The notes beneath the pieces were generated by a model that saw only the letters and a program-made list of their open reading frames with translations, did not search any database and was not told the DNA's origin. A program made the translations under genes and the position numbers. Source: Roseomonas sp. HF4 (GTDB lineage: Bacteria > Pseudomonadota > Alphaproteobacteria > Acetobacterales > Acetobacteraceae). Taken from it: DNA of 64,000 nucleotides. Shown here one piece after another: positions 54,988 to 63,602 of this stretch. The stretch spans positions 1-64,000 of the forward strand of contig NZ_STGD01000009.1 in assembly GCF_005222755.1 (NCBI RefSeq), written 5' to 3'. Each line of letters begins with the position of its first letter. Position 1 is the stretch's first letter.

Positions 54988-55540
54988 GGCGCTTCAGCCG
55001 GAACCCGAGCGCGACGAGCAGAACGCCCATCGCGATCGCCTCCAGCGCCACGATCCAGACCACCGCGATCAGCCCGGGGCCCGGCCGGGCGAGCAGCAGC
55101 GCGCCGAAGGCCAGCGTCACGATGCCGAGCAGCCCGAGCAGCACATCCGCCGCGCGGAACGCGAAGATGATGCGCGAGAGGCCGGTCGCGACAGCGAAGG
55201 CGCCCGCCATCAGCACCAGCAGGAACAGCGAGAGCCCCGGCGCCAGCAGCAGCGCGAGCGCCGCGCCAAGGGAGAGGAGGCCGTCGAGCCAGCTCCAGGC
55301 GCCATGCCCTTCGCCGCGCCCGGCGGTCGCCTGCCAGATGGTCGCGGCGCCGTCCACCGCCAGCCAGGCGGCGAGGAAGGCGAGCAGCGTGACGAGCCCG
55401 AGCCCCGGAAACAGCAGTGCGAGCACGCCGAACACGATGGCCGCCGCGCCGCGCAGCAGGAAGGCCCACCAGTGCCGTGCCATGCCGCGCAGCAGGGCGA
55501 CCTTGTCGTGACCCGGCAGGCCGTGCGGCTGATCGGTCAT
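54962..55540 (-). CDS. HdeD family membrane protein
   Basis: The 192-residue product has six helices in three hairpins, including WWAFLLRGAAAIVFGVLALL, WSWLDGLLSLGAALALLLAP and LSRIIFAFRAADVLLGLLGI, the HdeD/DUF308 pattern linked with acid resistance in enterics. Its exact role here is unknown. Start ATG 55540 (MTDQPHGL) was chosen over an upstream in-frame start because of its family-like short N-terminus. Its 3' end overlaps the DUF3429 gene tail to tail. Confidence 0.85.
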   Translation of the reverse strand: MTDQPHGLPGHDKVALLRGMARHWWAFLLRGAAAIVFGVLALLFPGLGLVTLLAFLAAWLAVDGAATIWQATAGRGEGHGAWSWLDGLLSLGAALALLLAPGLSLFLLVLMAGAFAVATGLSRIIFAFRAADVLLGLLGIVTLAFGALLLARPGPGLIAVVWIVALEAIAMGVLLVALGFRLKRLSPAAASH

Positions 55541-55610
55541 GGCGACGCGTCTCCCAGATCGCCCGGGCAGGCTAGGGCAACGGGGCATTCTGGTGAAGGA
55601 TCGCGGGCGG

Positions 55611-55686
55611 TGGTGGAGCTGAGGGGAATCGAACCCCTGACCTCCTCATTGCGAACGAGGCGCTCTCCCATCTGAGCTACAGCCCC
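55611..55686 (-). tRNA. tRNA-Ala(CGC)
   Basis: The minus strand gives a 76-base class I tRNA: acceptor GGGGCTG, D arm with AGCTCAGATGGGAGAGC, anticodon loop TTCGCAA with anticodon CGC, T arm GGGGTTCGATTCCCC, and encoded CCA. It reads the alanine codon GCG, common in this genome. Confidence 0.96.
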
Positions 55687-55810
55687 GCCGCGCGAGGCGC
55701 GGTGAGTGCCCCAGCGCGTGGGGGAAGTCAAGGCGCCTTCGGGGCCGGCGCGGCCGCCTTGTCCGCCCCCGACCGCGCCACTAGGTTCCCCCCACTTCGC
55801 AGGAGGGCCC

Positions 55811-56116
55811 ATGCGCGCGCTGTTCTGGCTGCTGGATACCGCGATCAGCCTCTATGTTTGGGCGCTGATCATCTCGGCCGTGCTCTCGTTGCTCCTGGCC
55901 TTCAACGTGCTCGACACGCGCAACCGCTTCGTCTGGACGCTGGCGGATTTCTTCTACCGCGTTACGGAGCCGGCGCTGCGGCCGATCCGCCGGCGGCTGC
56001 CCAACCTCGGCGGCGTCGACCTGTCGCCGCTGGTGCTGATCCTGTTGCTCTCGGCGCTGCGCATCCTGCTGGCCGAGATCCAGGTCTCCCTGATGCGCAG
56101 CGGCTTCGGACTGTGA
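55811..56116 (+). CDS. YggT family membrane protein
   Basis: The 101-residue product has two hydrophobic regions and the YggT signature [30 protein letters not shown]. YggT proteins are inner-membrane proteins linked with osmotic protection or division/photosystem biogenesis. AGGAGG precedes the ATG. It overlaps the DUF167 gene by TGATG, and both lead into folD. Confidence 0.92.
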   Translation: MRALFWLLDTAISLYVWALIISAVLSLLLAFNVLDTRNRFVWTLADFFYRVTEPALRPIRRRLPNLGGVDLSPLVLILLLSALRILLAEIQVSLMRSGFGL

Positions 56117-56433
56117 TGGCCACGGCCGCGCCGGCCTTCTGGCGGGCGGCGCCCGGCGCGGTGCTGGTGCGGGTAAGGGTTCAGCCGAAATCCCGCCGCC
56201 CCGGACTGGCCGGCCTGCGCGCCTCGGCCGACGGGCCGCGGCTGTCGCTCGCGGTCGCCGAGGCGCCGGAGGACGGGCGAGCGAACCGCGCCGCCTGCGC
56301 CGCGCTGGCCGGCGCCCTGGCCGTGGCGCCCTCGGCGGTGGAGGTCGCGCAGGGCGCGTCCTCCCGCGAGAAGACGCTGCGCGTGGCGGGCGACCCCGCG
56401 GCGCTGGCGGCGCGGCTCGAGGCGCTGGCATGA
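56116..56433 (+). CDS. DUF167 (YggU) family protein
   Basis: The 105-residue product shows [40 protein letters not shown] and [16 protein letters not shown], all DUF167 hallmarks (GxANxA and GxxSRxK). The function is unsettled. The gene starts within the yggT stop (TGATG) and overlaps folD by ATGA, an arrangement common in the class. Confidence 0.92.
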   Translation: MATAAPAFWRAAPGAVLVRVRVQPKSRRPGLAGLRASADGPRLSLAVAEAPEDGRANRAACAALAGALAVAPSAVEVAQGASSREKTLRVAGDPAALAARLEALA

Positions 56434-57278
56434 CCGCCCGCATCCTGGACGGCCGCGCGATCGCGGCCGGGCTCCGCGCGCGGCTCGCCGAGCGCGTGGC
56501 CGCGCTGCCCTTCCGCCCGGGGCTGCGCGTCGTGCGGGTGGGGGAGGACCCTGCCTCCGGCGTCTATGTCCGCAACAAGGACAAGGCGGCGCGGGAGGCC
56601 GGCTTCGACAGCTCGACCATCCACCTGCCCGCCGATACGACCGAGGCGGCGCTGCTCGCGACCATCGCCGTGCTGAACGCGGACCCGGCGGTGGACGGCA
56701 TCCTGGTGCAACTACCCCTGCCGCCGCAGATCCGCGTCGAGGCCGCCATCGCCGCGGTCGACCCGGCCAAGGACGTGGACGGCTTCCATCCGCTCAATGC
56801 CGGGCGCCTGGCCGCCGGGCAGCCGGGCCTCGTGCCCTGCACGCCGCGGGGCGTCATGCACATCCTGGCCGAGGCGGGGGTGGCGCTGGCCGGCGCGCGC
56901 GCCGTCGTGCTCGGCCGGTCGCAGATCGTGGGGCGTCCGATGGCGCAATTGCTGCTGGCCGCCGACTGCACCGTGACCATCGCCCATTCCCGCACACGCG
57001 ACCTGCCGGCGGAATGCCGCCGCGCCGAGATCCTGGTCGCCGCCGTCGGCCGGCCCGCGATGGTGCGCGGCGACTGGATCGCGCCCGGCGCGGTGGTGGT
57101 CGATGTCGGCATCAACCGCGGCGCCGACGGCCGGCTGGTCGGCGATGTCGCCTTCGCCGAGGCCTTGCCGGTCGCCGGCGCCATCACCCCCGTGCCGGGC
57201 GGCGTCGGGCCCATGACCATCGCCTGCCTCCTCGAGAACACGCTGGACGCGGCGATCGCGCGGCGGGGGGCGGCATGA
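56430..57278 (+). CDS. folD: Methylene-THF dehydrogenase/cyclohydrolase
   Basis: FolD interconverts methylene-, methenyl- and formyl-tetrahydrofolate. The 282-residue protein shows [20 protein letters not shown] (with the catalytic Lys), [49 protein letters not shown] for NADP binding and [19 protein letters not shown]. It is coupled to the neighbours by ATGA on both sides. Confidence 0.97.
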   Translation: MTARILDGRAIAAGLRARLAERVAALPFRPGLRVVRVGEDPASGVYVRNKDKAAREAGFDSSTIHLPADTTEAALLATIAVLNADPAVDGILVQLPLPPQIRVEAAIAAVDPAKDVDGFHPLNAGRLAAGQPGLVPCTPRGVMHILAEAGVALAGARAVVLGRSQIVGRPMAQLLLAADCTVTIAHSRTRDLPAECRRAEILVAAVGRPAMVRGDWIAPGAVVVDVGINRGADGRLVGDVAFAEALPVAGAITPVPGGVGPMTIACLLENTLDAAIARRGAA

Positions 57279-57514
57279 TCCTCTGGCGCATCCTGCAGGC
57301 GGTCGGCGTGGCGGGCATCCTCGCCTGCGGGCATCTCGCCTGGCAGGCGAGCCCTTGGGGCGGGGACGGGTGGAACCGGGCGCGGCTGCTCTATGCCGGC
57401 GCCGGGGCGATCCCGGCGCTCGCGCTGATCGGGATCGCCGCGCTCGGCGTCGCGCTGCGCCGCCAGGCGGCCGAGATCGCGGAGATCAAGGCGCTGCTGC
57501 GGCAGGGGCGATAG
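57275..57514 (+). CDS. Small two-helix membrane protein
   Basis: The 79-residue product has two hydrophobic helices ([18 protein letters not shown] and [19 protein letters not shown]) and a charged helical tail ending [12 protein letters not shown]. It starts with ATG overlapping the folD stop (ATGA). Small proteins of this type follow folD in related genomes as far as I recall; the function is unknown. Confidence 0.7.
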   Translation: MILWRILQAVGVAGILACGHLAWQASPWGGDGWNRARLLYAGAGAIPALALIGIAALGVALRRQAAEIAEIKALLRQGR

Positions 57515-57563
57515 GGCCGCGCCCGGCCTCCCGCCGCCGCGCGAAGTGCCGTAAAGCGCGCCG

Positions 57564-58232
57564 ATGAGGATTCTCGCGATCGAGGGCGCGCTCGCCCGCT
57601 GCTCCGCGGCCGTGCTGGCCGGGGGCGCGGTCGTCGCCGCCGAGGCCGCCGAGGCGGCACGCGGCCATCCGGCGCTGCTGCCCGCCATGGCGGCCGCCGT
57701 GCTGGCGCGCGCCGGGCTCGCGGCGACGGCGCTGGACGCGGTCGCGGTCGGCGTCGGCCCCGGCGGCTTCACGGGCCTGCGCGCCGCGATCGCGTTGGCC
57801 GAGGGCATCGCCCGGGGCGCCGGCGTCCCCCTGATCGGCGCGACCACGGGGGAGGTGCTCGCCCAGCCGCTGCCCGAGGCCGACCGCGCCGCGCGGCCGG
57901 TCTGGGCGGTCGTGGACAACCGCCGCGGGCGGATGGTGCTCGAGGCCTTCGCGCCCGGCGCCGCGACGCCCGCCGCGCCCCTCGTCGCGCTGCTCGACGA
58001 CCTGCCGCCAGTGGCGGGGTCGCTGCTGCTGTTGGGCGATGCCGCCGAAGCGGTGGCCGCGGCGCTCCTTGCGCGCGGCGACCTGGCCGAGGCGCGGCCC
58101 GGCCTGCCGCTGGCCGAGGACCTGGCGCGGCTCGCCGCGCGCCGGCTGGCAGGGCACCTGCCGCCGCGCGGCGGCGCGCCGCTCTACGCCGAGCCGCCGG
58201 CGGTCCGGCCCCCGGCGGGGCTGCCGGCCTGA
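57564..58232 (+). CDS. tsaB: tRNA threonylcarbamoyladenosine protein TsaB
   Basis: TsaB forms the TsaBD complex that makes t6A37 in tRNAs reading ANN codons. The 222-residue protein shows MRILAIEGALARCSAAVLAG, HPALLPAMAAAVLARAG and AVGVGPGGFTGLRAAIALAE GIA, the typical N-terminal ASKHA lobe, then a short C-terminal lobe. The usual early ALDTS is AIEGA here. Its stop TGA overlaps the presumed CTG start of rimI (CTGA). Confidence 0.93.
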   Translation: MRILAIEGALARCSAAVLAGGAVVAAEAAEAARGHPALLPAMAAAVLARAGLAATALDAVAVGVGPGGFTGLRAAIALAEGIARGAGVPLIGATTGEVLAQPLPEADRAARPVWAVVDNRRGRMVLEAFAPGAATPAAPLVALLDDLPPVAGSLLLLGDAAEAVAAALLARGDLAEARPGLPLAEDLARLAARRLAGHLPPRGGAPLYAEPPAVRPPAGLPA

Positions 58233-58687
58233 CGCCGCCCCGGATCCTGCCGGCCGGGCCGGAGGCCGCGCCTCTCCTTGCCGCGCTGCATGAGGCGGCC
58301 TTCCCGCGCGCGGAGCGCTGGGGCGCCCAGGCGATCGCCCTGATGCTGGCGCTGCCCGGCCATTTCGCGCTGCTGGCGGTGTCGGATGACGACCCGCTCG
58401 GCTTCGCCATGGGCCGGGTTGCGGCGGCGGAGGCGGAGGTCCTGACGATCGCCGTGCGCCCGGCTTCGCGACGAGTGGGCGCCGGGGCGGCGCTGCTCGG
58501 CGCCCTGATGGCCGAGGCGGCGCGGCGGGGGGCGGCGGAGGTCTTCCTGGAGGTCGCCGAAGGCAATGTCGCCGCCCGCGCCCTTTATACCCGCAGCGGC
58601 ATGACCGAGGTCGGGCGCCGCCGGCGCTACTACCCGGACGGCGCGGATGCGTTGGTGTTGCGGGCCGGCCTCGGCGGCCGATCGTGA
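58229..58687 (+). CDS. rimI: Ribosomal-protein/GNAT acetyltransferase RimI
   Basis: The frame encodes a GNAT enzyme: AALHEAAFPRAERWGAQAIA, ALLAVSDDDPLGFAMGRVAA, EVLTIAVRPASRRVGAGAAL (acetyl-CoA loop) and GNVAARALYTRSGMTEVGRR RRYY. RimI acetylates the N-terminus of S18 and other proteins. The first ATG (58343) would cut off the first strand and helix of the fold. No ATG, GTG or TTG exists upstream; the frame is open to CTG at 58229, which overlaps the tsaB stop as CTGA and gives the expected length. I therefore take CTG as start. Confidence 0.87.
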   Translation: MTPPRILPAGPEAAPLLAALHEAAFPRAERWGAQAIALMLALPGHFALLAVSDDDPLGFAMGRVAAAEAEVLTIAVRPASRRVGAGAALLGALMAEAARRGAAEVFLEVAEGNVAARALYTRSGMTEVGRRRRYYPDGADALVLRAGLGGRS

Positions 58688-58718
58688 AAACTTGGCGCCG
58701 GCCCTCGGGCGCGCGCCT

Positions 58719-59009
58719 TCAACCCTTCCGGCGGATCAGGAGGCGCGTCCGGCCGTCGGCGCCGTCTTCCTGCGACAGCACGGCGTGGCCCTGCCCGGCG
58801 GCGGTGCGGGGGACGTTGCGGCGCGGCTCGTCGCCTTGCAGCAGCACCTCGAGCACGGCGCCGGGCGCCAGCCGGTCGAGCGCGAGCCGGACACGAACGA
58901 AGGTCATCGGGCAAGTCTCGGAGGTGATGTCGAGCTGCGCATCCGCCGGCAATTCTTCGTCCCGGCCCATTTCTGTCATACTTTTCATCGAATTCATCCC
59001 TTGCAACAT
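58719..59009 (-). CDS. TusA-like sulfurtransferase
   Basis: The 96-residue product has the TusA/SirA fold: AQLDITSETCPMTFVRVRLA with the active Cys in the CPxT/CPxP motif, LDRLAPGAVLEVLLQGDEPR and a C-terminal strand TRLLIRRKG. TusA proteins carry persulphide sulphur for tRNA thiolation or cofactor synthesis. Five in-frame ATGs lie in the first 15 codons, so the exact start is unsure; the one at 59009 is the longest. It is divergent from the MucR gene. Confidence 0.8.
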   Translation of the reverse strand: MLQGMNSMKSMTEMGRDEELPADAQLDITSETCPMTFVRVRLALDRLAPGAVLEVLLQGDEPRRNVPRTAAGQGHAVLSQEDGADGRTRLLIRRKG

Positions 59010-59071
59010 TGCGAGCCTGTGACTCCCGTTCTAGAAGACGCTATCGAAGACGACTGAAGGGGGCTGACGTC

Positions 59072-59500
59072 GTGGCAGAAATCAATCCAAAGACCGAACT
59101 TCTGGGCCTGACGGCGCAGATCGTCTCGGCGCATGTATCTCACAACCCGGTTCCAGCGTCGGAACTTCCCGGTCTGATCAGCGAGGTCTTCCGCACCTTG
59201 ACCGGTGTCGGCAGCGCCCCGGCGCCCGAGCCGGAGCGTCCTCAGCCCGCCGTGCCGATCAAGAAGTCCATAACGCCGGGCTACCTGATCTGCCTCGAGG
59301 ACGGGAAGAAGCTCAAGATGCTGAAGCGGCATCTCAAGACAGCCTACAACCTTTCGCCCGAGCAGTATCGCGAGCGTTGGGGCCTGCCCGCCGACTACCC
59401 GATGGTGGCGCCGGACTATGCGAAGCATCGTTCGTCGCTCGCGAAGAAGATCGGCCTCGGCACCACGCCGCGCGTGCGCGGCAAGGGCAAGGGCGCCTGA
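59072..59500 (+). CDS. MucR family transcriptional regulator
   Basis: The 142-residue protein matches Ros/MucR regulators: LTAQIVSAHVSHNPVPASEL, then ITPGYLICLEDGKKLKMLKR and HLKTAYNLSPEQYRERWGLP, ending SSLAKKIGLG. The Ros finger ligands are C-x2-D ... H ... H; the Cys, Asp and first His are here (CLED, RHL) but the second His position is filled by Ala/Tyr (HLKTAYN), as in zinc-free relatives. Such proteins silence AT-rich genes and control surface, symbiosis and cell-cycle functions. It starts with GTG after AAGGGGG. Confidence 0.92.
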   Translation: MAEINPKTELLGLTAQIVSAHVSHNPVPASELPGLISEVFRTLTGVGSAPAPEPERPQPAVPIKKSITPGYLICLEDGKKLKMLKRHLKTAYNLSPEQYRERWGLPADYPMVAPDYAKHRSSLAKKIGLGTTPRVRGKGKGA

Positions 59501-59745
59501 GAGACCATCCGGGAATGCGTCGACTGACGCATTCCCTGGTCCCGTGCGGGCCGCCGCCGTTCCCCGGCCAGCCATCCGGGCTTCCGTCGTCGGGCGACCG
59601 GGCGGGAATTCGCGCCGGCGCCGGGCGCATCGAACAGCCGCCCGCGCCCGCCGCGCCGCGGGAGTGGCCGGCCGGCCCGTCCCGCACTAAGGTCCCGGGC
59701 CGCGCCGACGCCGGTGCGCCCCGTTCCGAAGGTTTCGTCCGCGTC

Positions 59746-60243
59746 ATGGAGTCCCGACCCCGTCCGCGTGCCCCGGCACAAGACCAGCCGGCATCCCGGA
59801 TCGAGAGGCTCTGCATCGAGCGCGGCCTCAAGATGACCGGCCAGCGCCGGCTTATCGCGCGCGTTCTGAGCGAGGCCGAGGACCACCCGGATGTCGAGGA
59901 CGTCTATCGCCGGGCGCTCGCGCTCGACAGCAAGGTCTCGATCGCGACCGTCTACCGCACCGTCCGGCTGCTCGAGGAGAACGGCATCCTCGAGCGGCGC
60001 GACTTCGGCGGCGGCCGCGCGCGCTACGACCCGGCCGACCGCGGCCACCACCACCACCTGATTGACGTCGACAGCGGCCGCGTCATCGAATTCGCCGACG
60101 AGGAATTCGAGGCGCTCGCCCGTGCCCTCGCGCGGCGGCTCGGCTTCACGCTGGTAGGCCAGCGGCTCGAACTGTTCGGCCGGAAGGAGGAGGCGGAGCC
60201 CGACCGCGCCGCGCCGCGCCGCCGGCCGGGGAAGGAACCATGA
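59746..60243 (+). CDS. fur: Fur family transcriptional regulator
   Basis: The 165-residue protein has the winged helix (GLKMTGQRRLIARVLSEAED HPDVEDVYRRAL, SIATVYRTVRLLEENGILER) and a metal-binding part with ADRGHHHHLIDVDSGRVIEF and GFTLVGQRLELFG. The four-His run followed by LIDVDSG is typical of Fur/Irr-type iron regulators; the C-terminal CxxC zinc site is absent. Whether it acts as Fur or Irr cannot be settled here. It overlaps olsB by ATGA. Confidence 0.9.
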   Translation: MESRPRPRAPAQDQPASRIERLCIERGLKMTGQRRLIARVLSEAEDHPDVEDVYRRALALDSKVSIATVYRTVRLLEENGILERRDFGGGRARYDPADRGHHHHLIDVDSGRVIEFADEEFEALARALARRLGFTLVGQRLELFGRKEEAEPDRAAPRRRPGKEP

Positions 60244-61043
60244 CCGCGGAGGATCCCGGCTTCGGGGAACTGCGGTCCGGGCGGCTCGGCGTGCGGCTCG
60301 CCGTGGATGCGGCCGAGATCGACGCCGTCCAGGCGCTGCGCTACCGCGTCTTCTACGAGGAGATGGGCGCGCACCCCGACGCCGCGACGGCGGCGACGCG
60401 CCGCGACCGCGACGATTTCGACGCGGTGGCGGACCACCTTCTCGTGGTCGACCACGACCGGGGCGAAGGCGCGGATTCGGTCGTCGGCACCTACCGGCTG
60501 ATCCGCCGGCCCGCCGCCGCGCGGCTCGGCCGCTGGTATTCGGCGGCCGAATACGACATCTCGAAAATCATCGCCTTCGAGGGCGAGGTGCTGGAACTCG
60601 GCCGGTCCTGCGTCGATGCCGAATACCGGACGCGCGGCACGCTGCAACTGCTCTGGGGCGGGATCGCGGCCTATGTGTTCAAGCACCGGATCGCGCTGCT
60701 GTTCGGCTGCGCCTCCCTGCCCGGCACCGACCTCGGCGCGCTGGCGGACCAGCTCACCTACCTCGCGGCCCATCACATGGCGCCGGAGGCGATCCGTCCG
60801 CGCGCCCTGCCGGACCGCTACGTCGACATGATGCTGAAGGACCCCGCGACGATCGACGCGAAGCGGACCCTGGCCGGGCTGCCGCCGCTGGTGAAGGGGT
60901 ATCTGCGCCTCGGCGGCTTCGTGGGCGACGGGGCGGTGCTCGACCACCAGTTCAACACCACCGACATCGCGGTGCTGGTGAAGACCGACCTGATCACCGA
61001 CAGCTACTATCGCCACTACGAGCGCAAGATTCGCGAGGCATAG
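60240..61043 (+). CDS. olsB: Ornithine-acyl-ACP N-acyltransferase OlsB type
   Basis: The 267-residue protein belongs to the OlsB/hemolysin-like acyltransferases: RLAVDAAEIDAVQALRYRVF YEEMG, VGTYRLIRRPAAARLGRWYS, EYDISKIIAFEGEVLELGRS and LFGCASLPGTDL. OlsB makes lyso-ornithine lipid; the second enzyme OlsA is not evident in the window. It is coupled to fur by ATGA, so iron control is possible. The length is normal. Confidence 0.9.
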   Translation: MTAEDPGFGELRSGRLGVRLAVDAAEIDAVQALRYRVFYEEMGAHPDAATAATRRDRDDFDAVADHLLVVDHDRGEGADSVVGTYRLIRRPAAARLGRWYSAAEYDISKIIAFEGEVLELGRSCVDAEYRTRGTLQLLWGGIAAYVFKHRIALLFGCASLPGTDLGALADQLTYLAAHHMAPEAIRPRALPDRYVDMMLKDPATIDAKRTLAGLPPLVKGYLRLGGFVGDGAVLDHQFNTTDIAVLVKTDLITDSYYRHYERKIREA

Positions 61044-61127
61044 GCGCGCGGCCGGCGGTCGATCACCGCCAGCGCAGCGCCGATCAGCGCGATGGCGGGC
61101 AGGTGCCGCGGCGCCGGCGCCGTTCCT

Positions 61128-62582
61128 TCACTCGTAGGGCGGCACCGTTCCTTCCCGCGGCGTGATCGGCAGCATCCGGTCGAGCCCCGTCATGCGTTCG
61201 AACAGCGCCGCCACCTGCAGCGCGCGCGCATCCTGGCGCGGCGGCGCCACCACCTGCAGCCCGACCGGCCGGCCGTAGCGGTCGAAGCCGCAGGGCACCG
61301 CGACCGCCGGGCAGCCGGCCAGCGTTGCGAAGGCGTTGATCAGCGACCCGCCCATGTAGTTCTCGAGCACCTTGCCGCCGATCTTCTCCGGCGCGCGGAG
61401 CATCACGTCGAAGGCCGGGCTCGAGGCGCCCGGCGTGATGAGCACGTCGCACTGCGCGAAGATGTCGCGCATGGCGCGGAAGAAGCGCGCGCGCTCATGC
61501 TCCGCCCAGGCGAGGCGGGACGGCGTCTCGGTCAGGCCGCGCTCGGTCTGCCAGACGATGTCGGGCTTGAGCTTGTCGCGCTGCGTCGCCAGCAGGCTCT
61601 CGCGGTCCACCACGAAATGCTGGCTGCGCAGCACGAGGAAGGCCTCCATCAGGTCGCCGATGGGCGGGTGGGTTTCCTCGATGATGCAGCCCAGGGATTC
61701 GAAGCGGCGGACCTCCTTCGCACAGATCTCCGCCATCTCGCGGTCCATCGCCATGGCGCCGCCGAAATCGGTGGTGAAGGCGATGCGGACGGGCCGCTCG
61801 GCCTCGGCGGCGGCGACGGCGTCGACGTAGGGGCGCGCCGGCGCGTCGTAGGTCAGCGGGTCGTGCAGGTCCCAGCCCGCCATGGCGTCGAGGAACAGCG
61901 CCAGGTCCGGGATGTTGCGCGCCATCGGCCCCTGGACCGACAGGGTGGACCAGAGGTCCTCCTCCGTCCCGCGCGTCACGCGGCCGGGGGAAGGGCGCAG
62001 CCCCACGACCGAGCAGTAGGTCGCCGGCCGACGGAGCGAGCCGCCATGGTCCGAGCCATGCGCGAGCCAGACCTCCCCCGTGGCCAGCGCCACCGCGCCG
62101 CCGCCGGTCGACCCGCCGCAGGTGAGCGACGTGTTCCACGGGTTGCGCGTGCGGCCGAAGACCTCGTTGAAGGTCGATCCGCCGGCGCCGAATTCCGGCG
62201 TGTTGGACTTGGCGACGACGATGCCGCCCTTGCGCTCGATGCGCTCGACGATCGGGTGGCTCCAGGCGGGCACGTGGTCGGCGAAGATCGGGCTGCCGTA
62301 GGTGGTGCGCACGCCGGCGACGTCCGTCAGGTCCTTGATCGCGACGGGGAGGCCGGCGAGCCAGCCGGCCTCGCCCTCGGCGTCGCGGCGCTCGCCGCGC
62401 AGCAGAGCCTTCGCGTGGTCGCGCGCCCGGTCGAGGCAGAGGGTCGGCAGCGCGTTGACCGCGGGCTCCACTGCCGCGATCCGCGCAGCGGCGGCCTCGA
62501 TCAGGTCGAGCGGCGTGATCTCGCCGGTGCAGAGCCGGGCCACCGCCTCCGTCGCCGTGAGGCGGATGAGGTCCTCGGGCAT
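61128..62582 (-). CDS. Amidase (amidase signature family)
   Basis: The 484-residue protein contains the AS-family core: LAGLPVAIKDLTDVAGVRTT with the catalytic Lys, TCGGSTGGGAVALATGEVWL and AHGSDHGGSLRRPATYCSVV with the nucleophile Ser in DHGGS. The middle motif has Ser-Thr where Ser-Ser is usual. The substrate is not predictable. I chose ATG 62582 (MPEDLIRL); the frame opens 19 codons more. It lies seven bases after the DUF6494 gene on the same strand, so they form a unit. Confidence 0.92.
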   Translation of the reverse strand: MPEDLIRLTATEAVARLCTGEITPLDLIEAAAARIAAVEPAVNALPTLCLDRARDHAKALLRGERRDAEGEAGWLAGLPVAIKDLTDVAGVRTTYGSPIFADHVPAWSHPIVERIERKGGIVVAKSNTPEFGAGGSTFNEVFGRTRNPWNTSLTCGGSTGGGAVALATGEVWLAHGSDHGGSLRRPATYCSVVGLRPSPGRVTRGTEEDLWSTLSVQGPMARNIPDLALFLDAMAGWDLHDPLTYDAPARPYVDAVAAAEAERPVRIAFTTDFGGAMAMDREMAEICAKEVRRFESLGCIIEETHPPIGDLMEAFLVLRSQHFVVDRESLLATQRDKLKPDIVWQTERGLTETPSRLAWAEHERARFFRAMRDIFAQCDVLITPGASSPAFDVMLRAPEKIGGKVLENYMGGSLINAFATLAGCPAVAVPCGFDRYGRPVGLQVVAPPRQDARALQVAALFERMTGLDRMLPITPREGTVPPYE

Positions 62583-62589
62583 GGGGCGG

Positions 62590-62784
62590 TCAGTCCAGCC
62601 GGATTTCGGCTTCGACGACATGCTGCAGCCCCGGCGCATCCGGGGAGGTCAGCGCCATGTGCAGCCGCAGCACCTTGCCCTTCACCGAGCCTTCGCGCGC
62701 GACGCGCTCGATCTCGCGCTGCGAGGTGACGCCGACCTCCTTGAGGAACTTGCGTAGTTCCATGTTGAAACGGTCCTCGTCCAT
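62590..62784 (-). CDS. DUF6494 family protein
   Basis: The 64-residue product starts MDEDRFNMELRKFLKEVGVT SQREIERVAREG and ends GLQHVVEAEIRLD, the typical pattern of DUF6494, a small domain often encoded beside amidases or hydantoinase-like genes. Function unknown. GGAGGAGACATGCC precedes the ATG. Confidence 0.85.
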   Translation of the reverse strand: MDEDRFNMELRKFLKEVGVTSQREIERVAREGSVKGKVLRLHMALTSPDAPGLQHVVEAEIRLD

Positions 62785-62934
62785 GGCATGTCTCCTCCGC
62801 GGCGGTGCCGGTTCCCGGCGGGCCCGGCGCGAGGATAGAGCGTTTTTCGCATGACCGGCACCGGCCCGCGGGCCGGTGCCGATTCCGCCGCTGAGGAAAA
62901 CACCCTAGCCTGCACCGGCAAGGAGCATCGCGCC

Positions 62935-63567
62935 ATGTACAACCCGCCCGCCTTCCGCGAGGACCGGCCCGAGGTGCTGCACGGCATCATGCGCGCCGCG
63001 CGGCTCGCGCTGCTGGTCAGCGCCGCGCCGGACGGCGGCGCGCCGGAAGCCACGCACCTGCCGCTGGTGCTGGAGGCGGCCGAGGGCCCCCACGGCACGC
63101 TCTACGGTCATGTCGCGAAGGCCAACCCGCACTGGCGGGGCCTGGCCGCGGCCGGCGTCGCGCGCGCCATTTTCCCGGGGCCGGAGGCCTATGTCTCGCC
63201 CTCGCTCTATGCGTCGAAGCAGGAGCACGGGCGCGTCGTGCCGACGTGGAACTACGTGGCGGTGCACGCGATCGGCGCGGTCGAGGTTATCGAGGACGGT
63301 GAACGGCTGCACGCCCTGGTCTCCCGCCTGACCGAGCGGCACGAATCGCCGCGCGCCGCGCCCTGGGCCGTGACCGACGCGCCCGCGGCCTTCGTGGCCG
63401 GGCAGTTGAAGGGCATCGTCGGCGTCGTGCTGCGGATCGGGACGCTGATCGGCAAGCGCAAGCTCAGCCAGAACCGGAGCGAGGCAGACCGGGCCGGGGT
63501 GGTCGCGGGCCTCGCCGCGAGCGAGGACCCGGCCGACCGCGCCGTGGCGGACGAGATGTCGCGCTGA
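62935..63567 (+). CDS. PaiB family FMN-binding protein
   Basis: The 210-residue product shows MYNPPAFREDRPEVLHGIMR, ATHLPLVLEAAEGPHGTLYG HVAKANPHWR, YVSPSLYASKQEHGRVVPTW and a C-terminal GVVLRIGTLIGKRKLSQNRS, all typical of PaiB proteins (FMN-binding split barrel, named as negative transcriptional regulators in Bacillus). Start ATG 62935 fits the family; AAGGAG lies 8 bases ahead. Confidence 0.92.
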   Translation: MYNPPAFREDRPEVLHGIMRAARLALLVSAAPDGGAPEATHLPLVLEAAEGPHGTLYGHVAKANPHWRGLAAAGVARAIFPGPEAYVSPSLYASKQEHGRVVPTWNYVAVHAIGAVEVIEDGERLHALVSRLTERHESPRAAPWAVTDAPAAFVAGQLKGIVGVVLRIGTLIGKRKLSQNRSEADRAGVVAGLAASEDPADRAVADEMSR

Positions 63568-63602
63568 GCGCGCCGCGCCGGCTGTGCCGGGCGCGGCCGG
63601 CA

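Noticed and set aside
61044-61127. Short hydrophobic minus-strand frame between olsB and the amidase gene
   Set aside because: It is under 30 codons, has no ribosome site and lies in the expected terminator region of olsB.
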